This document shows positions 60,938 through 64,000 of a DNA stretch of 64,000 bases, piece after piece. The notes under the pieces were generated by a model. It did not search any database. It was given only the letters and a program-made list of their open reading frames with translations, and was not told the DNA's origin. Made by a program: the position numbers and the translations under genes. Each line of letters begins with the position of its first letter. Position 1 is the first letter of the stretch. Origin of the DNA: Spongiimicrobium salis (GTDB lineage: Bacteria; Bacteroidota; Bacteroidia; Flavobacteriales; Flavobacteriaceae); contig NZ_JBHEQA010000001.1 in assembly GCF_043678055.1 (NCBI RefSeq), positions 620,001 to 684,000 on the forward strand. The letters are read 5' to 3'.

Positions 60938-61128
60938 CCTACTAAAAATTAAATGATTATGATAATTTTAACATTTACAAACACTTATTGGAGTCTTTTG
61001 TGAAAACTCTGTGATAAGTTTTCATTTTGTTTGTATCAAATTAAATCTGAAGATAGTTCTCAAGGTATCGCGTTAAAAGTATATCCGATTAGAGCAAAGA
61101 TAATTACAGTTTTTAACTTTTTATCTCC

Positions 61129-61136
61129 TATCTTTG
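61129..61136 (+). promoter_or_regulatory. Candidate -7 element of the sigma-factor gene
   Basis: TATCTTTG (61129-61136) matches TAnnTTTG 15 nt before the ATG at 61152. No convincing -33 is seen. The promoter would be housekeeping rather than auto-regulated, if real. Confidence 0.4.
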
Positions 61137-61151
61137 AAAACAGACAACATT

Positions 61152-61721
61152 ATGGCATTAGATCACATGGTAGAGCATCAACTTCAACCCGAAAAATGGG
61201 TAGACTTATATGCAGATTATCTTTACAATTACGCAGTATCCCGAGTAAGTAATTCTGAAATTGCCAAAGATTTGGTACAAGAAACCTTTTTTGCAGGCTT
61301 AAATTCCGCGAAAAATTACAAAGGTGATGCCGCCGAACGTACATGGCTTATTGCTATTCTAAAACGCAAGGTAATTGACCATTACAGAAAAATAAACTCC
61401 AATAAAGGAAAAGCCGAGGTAAGGGTCAATTATAATTCCAATAGTGATTCCGAAGGAGATTGGCTCGAGGAACAGGTGGCCGATCCTTTTAGCAAATTGG
61501 AAAACAATGCCATTGAGAACGAAGAATTAGGTTTGGCTATTCACGAATGTATTGCTAAATTGCCCCAAAAACAGTCTCAAGTTTTCACTATGAAAACGAT
61601 TCAGGGGGTTAGTACGGAAGATATTTGTAATGAATTGGGAATTAATCCGTCTAACCTTTGGGTAATGATCCATAGAGCGAGAACCGCTCTTATGGGTTGC
61701 CTTAATCAAAATTGGTATTAG
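61152..61721 (+). CDS. RNA polymerase sigma factor, sigma-70 family (ECF-like)
   Basis: The 189-residue protein (ATG at 61152, MALDHMVEHQLQPEKWVDLY; the frame extends to a TTG at 61134) has region 2 (AVSRVSNSEIAKDLVQETFF, then AERTWLIAILKRKVIDHYRK) and region 4 (IHECIAKLPQKQSQVFTMKT, NELGINPSNLWVMIHRARTA). This is the ECF layout without region 3. The next gene, a small cysteine-rich protein, starts 2 nt after its stop, so the two form a sigma/anti-sigma pair. Confidence 0.9.
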   Translation: MALDHMVEHQLQPEKWVDLYADYLYNYAVSRVSNSEIAKDLVQETFFAGLNSAKNYKGDAAERTWLIAILKRKVIDHYRKINSNKGKAEVRVNYNSNSDSEGDWLEEQVADPFSKLENNAIENEELGLAIHECIAKLPQKQSQVFTMKTIQGVSTEDICNELGINPSNLWVMIHRARTALMGCLNQNWY

Positions 61722-61723
61722 CT

Positions 61724-61951
61724 ATGATTTCTTGTGAGAAAGCATCAATCATTTGTAATAAAAGTCAGTATAACGAGGCTTCGTGGTTCGAAAAATTAAA
61801 ACTTCGATTTCATTTAGCCTATTGCAAAACATGTTCTAAATATTCTGCAAAAAATACGCAGTTTACGACACTATGTCAAAATGCACACTTGCAGAGCCTC
61901 TCTGAAAAAGAAAAATTACGCATGAAAGAAGAGTTAAAAGGAAAATTTTAA
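61724..61951 (+). CDS. Small zinc-finger-like protein, probable anti-sigma factor
   Basis: The 75-residue protein (ATG at 61724, MISCEKASIICNKSQYNEAS) has the cysteine pattern CEKASIIC and H-x3-C-x2-C in RFHLAYCKTCSKY, followed by a basic-acidic helix (SEKEKLRMKEELKGKF). This is the zf-HC2 anti-sigma type, but no membrane segment is present, so it would be soluble. It starts 2 nt after the sigma-factor stop. It is terminated 51 nt downstream by a strong terminator. Confidence 0.75.
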   Translation: MISCEKASIICNKSQYNEASWFEKLKLRFHLAYCKTCSKYSAKNTQFTTLCQNAHLQSLSEKEKLRMKEELKGKF

Positions 61952-62002
61952 TACTTCTCTTTCGTGAAATCCCAATCTAGGGATTTCAATGATATAAAAT
62001 AA

Positions 62003-62044
62003 AAACTCTGGTGATATGGATTCAAACATGACCAGAGTTTTTTT
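62003..62044 (+). terminator. Terminator of the sigma-factor unit
   Basis: AAACTCTGGT (62003-62012) pairs with ACCAGAGTTT (62031-62040) over an 18-nt loop and runs into seven T. The 62045-62239 stretch behind it holds only the gcvP promoter region. Confidence 0.85.
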
Positions 62045-62197
62045 CTGCTCTAAATTCTCCCTAAGAGCACCCTTTTTTCTTACATCTGGGCCAATTTACG
62101 AATCAAAGCCCTCAAGCTGTTTATAACCTGCCTTTTTCGTTAAAAACTTTAATACTGATACTAAGAACAAAATAATAGTTTTCAAAGAATTAATCCC

Positions 62198-62205
62198 TAA
62201 TTTTG
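62198..62205 (+). promoter_or_regulatory. Candidate -7 element of gcvP
   Basis: TAATTTTG (62198-62205) matches TAnnTTTG 34 nt before the ATG. The -33 position is not clear. No glycine riboswitch-like structure was recognised in the 62045-62239 leader. Confidence 0.35.
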
Positions 62206-62239
62206 TCCACCGTAATTTTAGAAAAAGACCCTTTACATT

Positions 62240-64000
62240 ATGAGGACAGATGAATTTGCTTTTCGCCACATAGGTATTCAGGAAAAAGACTATGAGCATA
62301 TGCTAAAAGTAGTCGATGTGGAAAATTTAGATCAGTTGATTTTTGAAACCATCCCTGATGATATCAAACTTTCTGAACCTTTGAAACTCGATGCCGCTAT
62401 GAGTGAGCATGAATTCCTGGAACACATTCATCAGCTATCCTTAAAAAATAAAATATTCAAAACCTATATCGGTTTGGGATACCATGGCTGTATCACTCCA
62501 TCGGTTATTCAAAGAAATATTCTTGAGAATCCGGGTTGGTATACGGCATATACACCCTATCAAGCAGAGATTGCACAAGGGCGTTTGGAAGCCCTGCTCA
62601 ATTTTCAAACCATGGTCTGTGACCTTACTGGGATGGAATTGGCCAATGCCTCTCTTTTGGATGAAAGTACTGCTGCTGCGGAAGCAATGACGATGCTATT
62701 TGATCTTCGTAGCAGAACCCAGAAAAAAAATGGAGTGCTCAAGTTTTTTGTTTCCGAAGAGATATTACCACAAACACTATCCGTTTTAAAAACACGATCA
62801 GCCCCTTTAGGTATTGAATTGGTTGTTGGCAATCATGAGGCCTTTACATTTGACGAAGATTTCTATGGGGTATTATTACAATATCCAGGAAAACATGGAC
62901 AGGTTTATGATTATGCTTCTTTTGCACAAAAAGCCAAGGAAAATGATATCAAAATAGCGGTAGCTGCCGATATCCTTAGTCTTGTTTTATTGACCGCCCC
63001 AGGAGATTTTGGTGCCGATGTTGTTGTGGGAACAACGCAACGTTTTGGAATTCCTCTAGGGTATGGTGGGCCGCACGCAGCATATTTTGCCACGAAAGAA
63101 GCCTACAAAAGAAATATTCCTGGAAGAATCATTGGGGTGACCAAAGATGTAGATGGCAAACAGGCATTGCGCATGGCCTTGCAGACTAGGGAGCAACATA
63201 TTAAAAGGGACAAGGCAACATCAAATATTTGTACGGCACAAGTATTGTTGGCTGTAATGGCAGGAATGTACGCCGTTTATCACGGCCCCCAAGGATTAAA
63301 ATATATTGCTAAAAATGTACATGCAGCGGCTGTAACGCTTGCGGATACCCTAGAGAAGTTGGGCATCTATCAAACCAATACTTCTTACTTTGATACTATT
63401 ACCTTTAAAGTAGATACAACACGTATTCGTCCTATTGCGGAAAAACATCAAGTGAATTTCAATTATATTGATTCAGAGACACTTTCAATTTCCCTAAACG
63501 AAACTACCGCGCTAAAAGACGTACAGCGCATTGTTGACATTTTTTCCGAAGCCTTGGAAAAAACTCCGCTCACCGTAAACGAATTACACACTTCTTCTGC
63601 TATTCCGAACAGCGTGCAACGTACTACAAGTTTTTTGGAAAATAGTGTTTTTAACAGCTTTCACTCGGAAACGGAATTGATGCGTTATATCAAGAAGTTG
63701 GAACGAAAAGATTTGGCCTTGAATCATTCTATGATTTCTTTGGGATCCTGTACCATGAAATTAAATGCTGCCTCGGAAATGCTCCCATTAAGTTCCGCAC
63801 AATGGGGAAATATACATCCGTTTGTTCCCCTTGAACAGGCCGAAGGATATCAAATTATGTTGAAAGAACTGGAGCAGCAACTCAATGTAATTACCGGGTT
63901 TGCCGGAACTTCCCTGCAACCAAACTCCGGAGCACAGGGAGAACTTGCAGGTTTAATGACTATTCGCGCCTATCACGAATCTAGAGGGGAAGAGCATAGA
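62240..64000 (+). CDS. gcvP: Glycine dehydrogenase (decarboxylating), P protein (partial)
   Basis: The first 587 codons lie in the window; the frame is open to the right edge. The P protein decarboxylates glycine with pyridoxal phosphate and passes the aminomethyl group to the lipoyl H protein. Family blocks include FRHIGIQEKDYEHMLKVVDV, GLGYHGCITPSVIQRNILEN, NPGWYTAYTPYQAEIAQGRL, LLNFQTMVCDLTGMELANAS, IPLGYGGPHAAYFATKEAYK and SMISLGSCTMKLNAASEMLP. The PLP lysine lies further on. The start MRTDEFAFRHIG at 62240 is standard. Confidence 0.96.
   Translation, partial: MRTDEFAFRHIGIQEKDYEHMLKVVDVENLDQLIFETIPDDIKLSEPLKLDAAMSEHEFLEHIHQLSLKNKIFKTYIGLGYHGCITPSVIQRNILENPGWYTAYTPYQAEIAQGRLEALLNFQTMVCDLTGMELANASLLDESTAAAEAMTMLFDLRSRTQKKNGVLKFFVSEEILPQTLSVLKTRSAPLGIELVVGNHEAFTFDEDFYGVLLQYPGKHGQVYDYASFAQKAKENDIKIAVAADILSLVLLTAPGDFGADVVVGTTQRFGIPLGYGGPHAAYFATKEAYKRNIPGRIIGVTKDVDGKQALRMALQTREQHIKRDKATSNICTAQVLLAVMAGMYAVYHGPQGLKYIAKNVHAAAVTLADTLEKLGIYQTNTSYFDTITFKVDTTRIRPIAEKHQVNFNYIDSETLSISLNETTALKDVQRIVDIFSEALEKTPLTVNELHTSSAIPNSVQRTTSFLENSVFNSFHSETELMRYIKKLERKDLALNHSMISLGSCTMKLNAASEMLPLSSAQWGNIHPFVPLEQAEGYQIMLKELEQQLNVITGFAGTSLQPNSGAQGELAGLMTIRAYHESRGEEHR

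Noticed and set aside
1..64000. CRISPR arrays, tRNA, rRNA, IS elements, prophage
   Set aside because: None was seen: no regularly spaced repeats, no cloverleaf-type sequence, no transposase or integrase frames.

Overview
The window looks like chromosomal DNA of a member of the Flavobacteriaceae (Bacteroidota). The evidence is a SusC/SusD outer-membrane pair, several flavobacterial-type secreted proteins and lipoproteins, promoters of the Bacteroidota type (TTTG or TTG, 19-20 nt, TAnnTTTG), an almost complete lack of Shine-Dalgarno sequences, and A+T-rich DNA. The genus cannot be fixed from the sequence. I saw no rRNA, tRNA, CRISPR array, insertion sequence or prophage.

Layout. (1) 1-13853, minus strand: one long translation cluster, rpsL-rpsG-fusA-rpsJ, then a 189-nt gap with a hairpin terminator and RNA-like structure, then rplC through secY and the start of infA. 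It includes the 59-codon rpmD. tuf is absent from its usual place. (2) 14218-20241, plus: susC, susD and a third surface lipoprotein, closed by a terminator. (3) 20291-34914: mixed housekeeping and envelope genes: rlmB, a rhomboid protease, rarA, a YjjG-like phosphatase, a deacetylase-like protein, radC, a PaiB-like flavoprotein, mpl, and several secreted proteins including two paralogues of unknown function. (4) 35151-41204: a 2017-residue alpha-2-macroglobulin-like protein with a thioester motif. (5) 41236-45066, minus: a LytTR response regulator, a LytS-type histidine kinase, a second kinase-like protein that has lost its phosphoacceptor histidine, a small membrane protein and two very small membrane-peptide ORFs. 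The two tiny ORFs have promoters of the same architecture, each with a LytTR-like direct repeat. This is the best candidate here for an undescribed system. (6) 45235-51940: a DUF4136 lipoprotein, obg, a fused hypoxanthine phosphoribosyltransferase-adenylate kinase, purK, purE and an M3 peptidase. (7) 51998-60937: a HEPN-like protein with a GNAT acetyltransferase, katG, an ABC-F ATPase, a TMEM175-like channel, a DoxX-like protein, and a GbsR/MarR regulator with matching palindromes in front of itself and of the next two-gene unit. (8) 61152-64000: a sigma factor with a small zinc-finger protein, and the first 587 codons of gcvP.

How the genes work together. The first block makes ribosomes and the Sec translocon. 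hpt-adk, purK and purE belong to purine synthesis and salvage. mpl recycles peptidoglycan. The accessory interest lies in region 5, in the GbsR unit and in the rpsJ-rplC gap. All functions are read from sequence motifs; no database search was possible.
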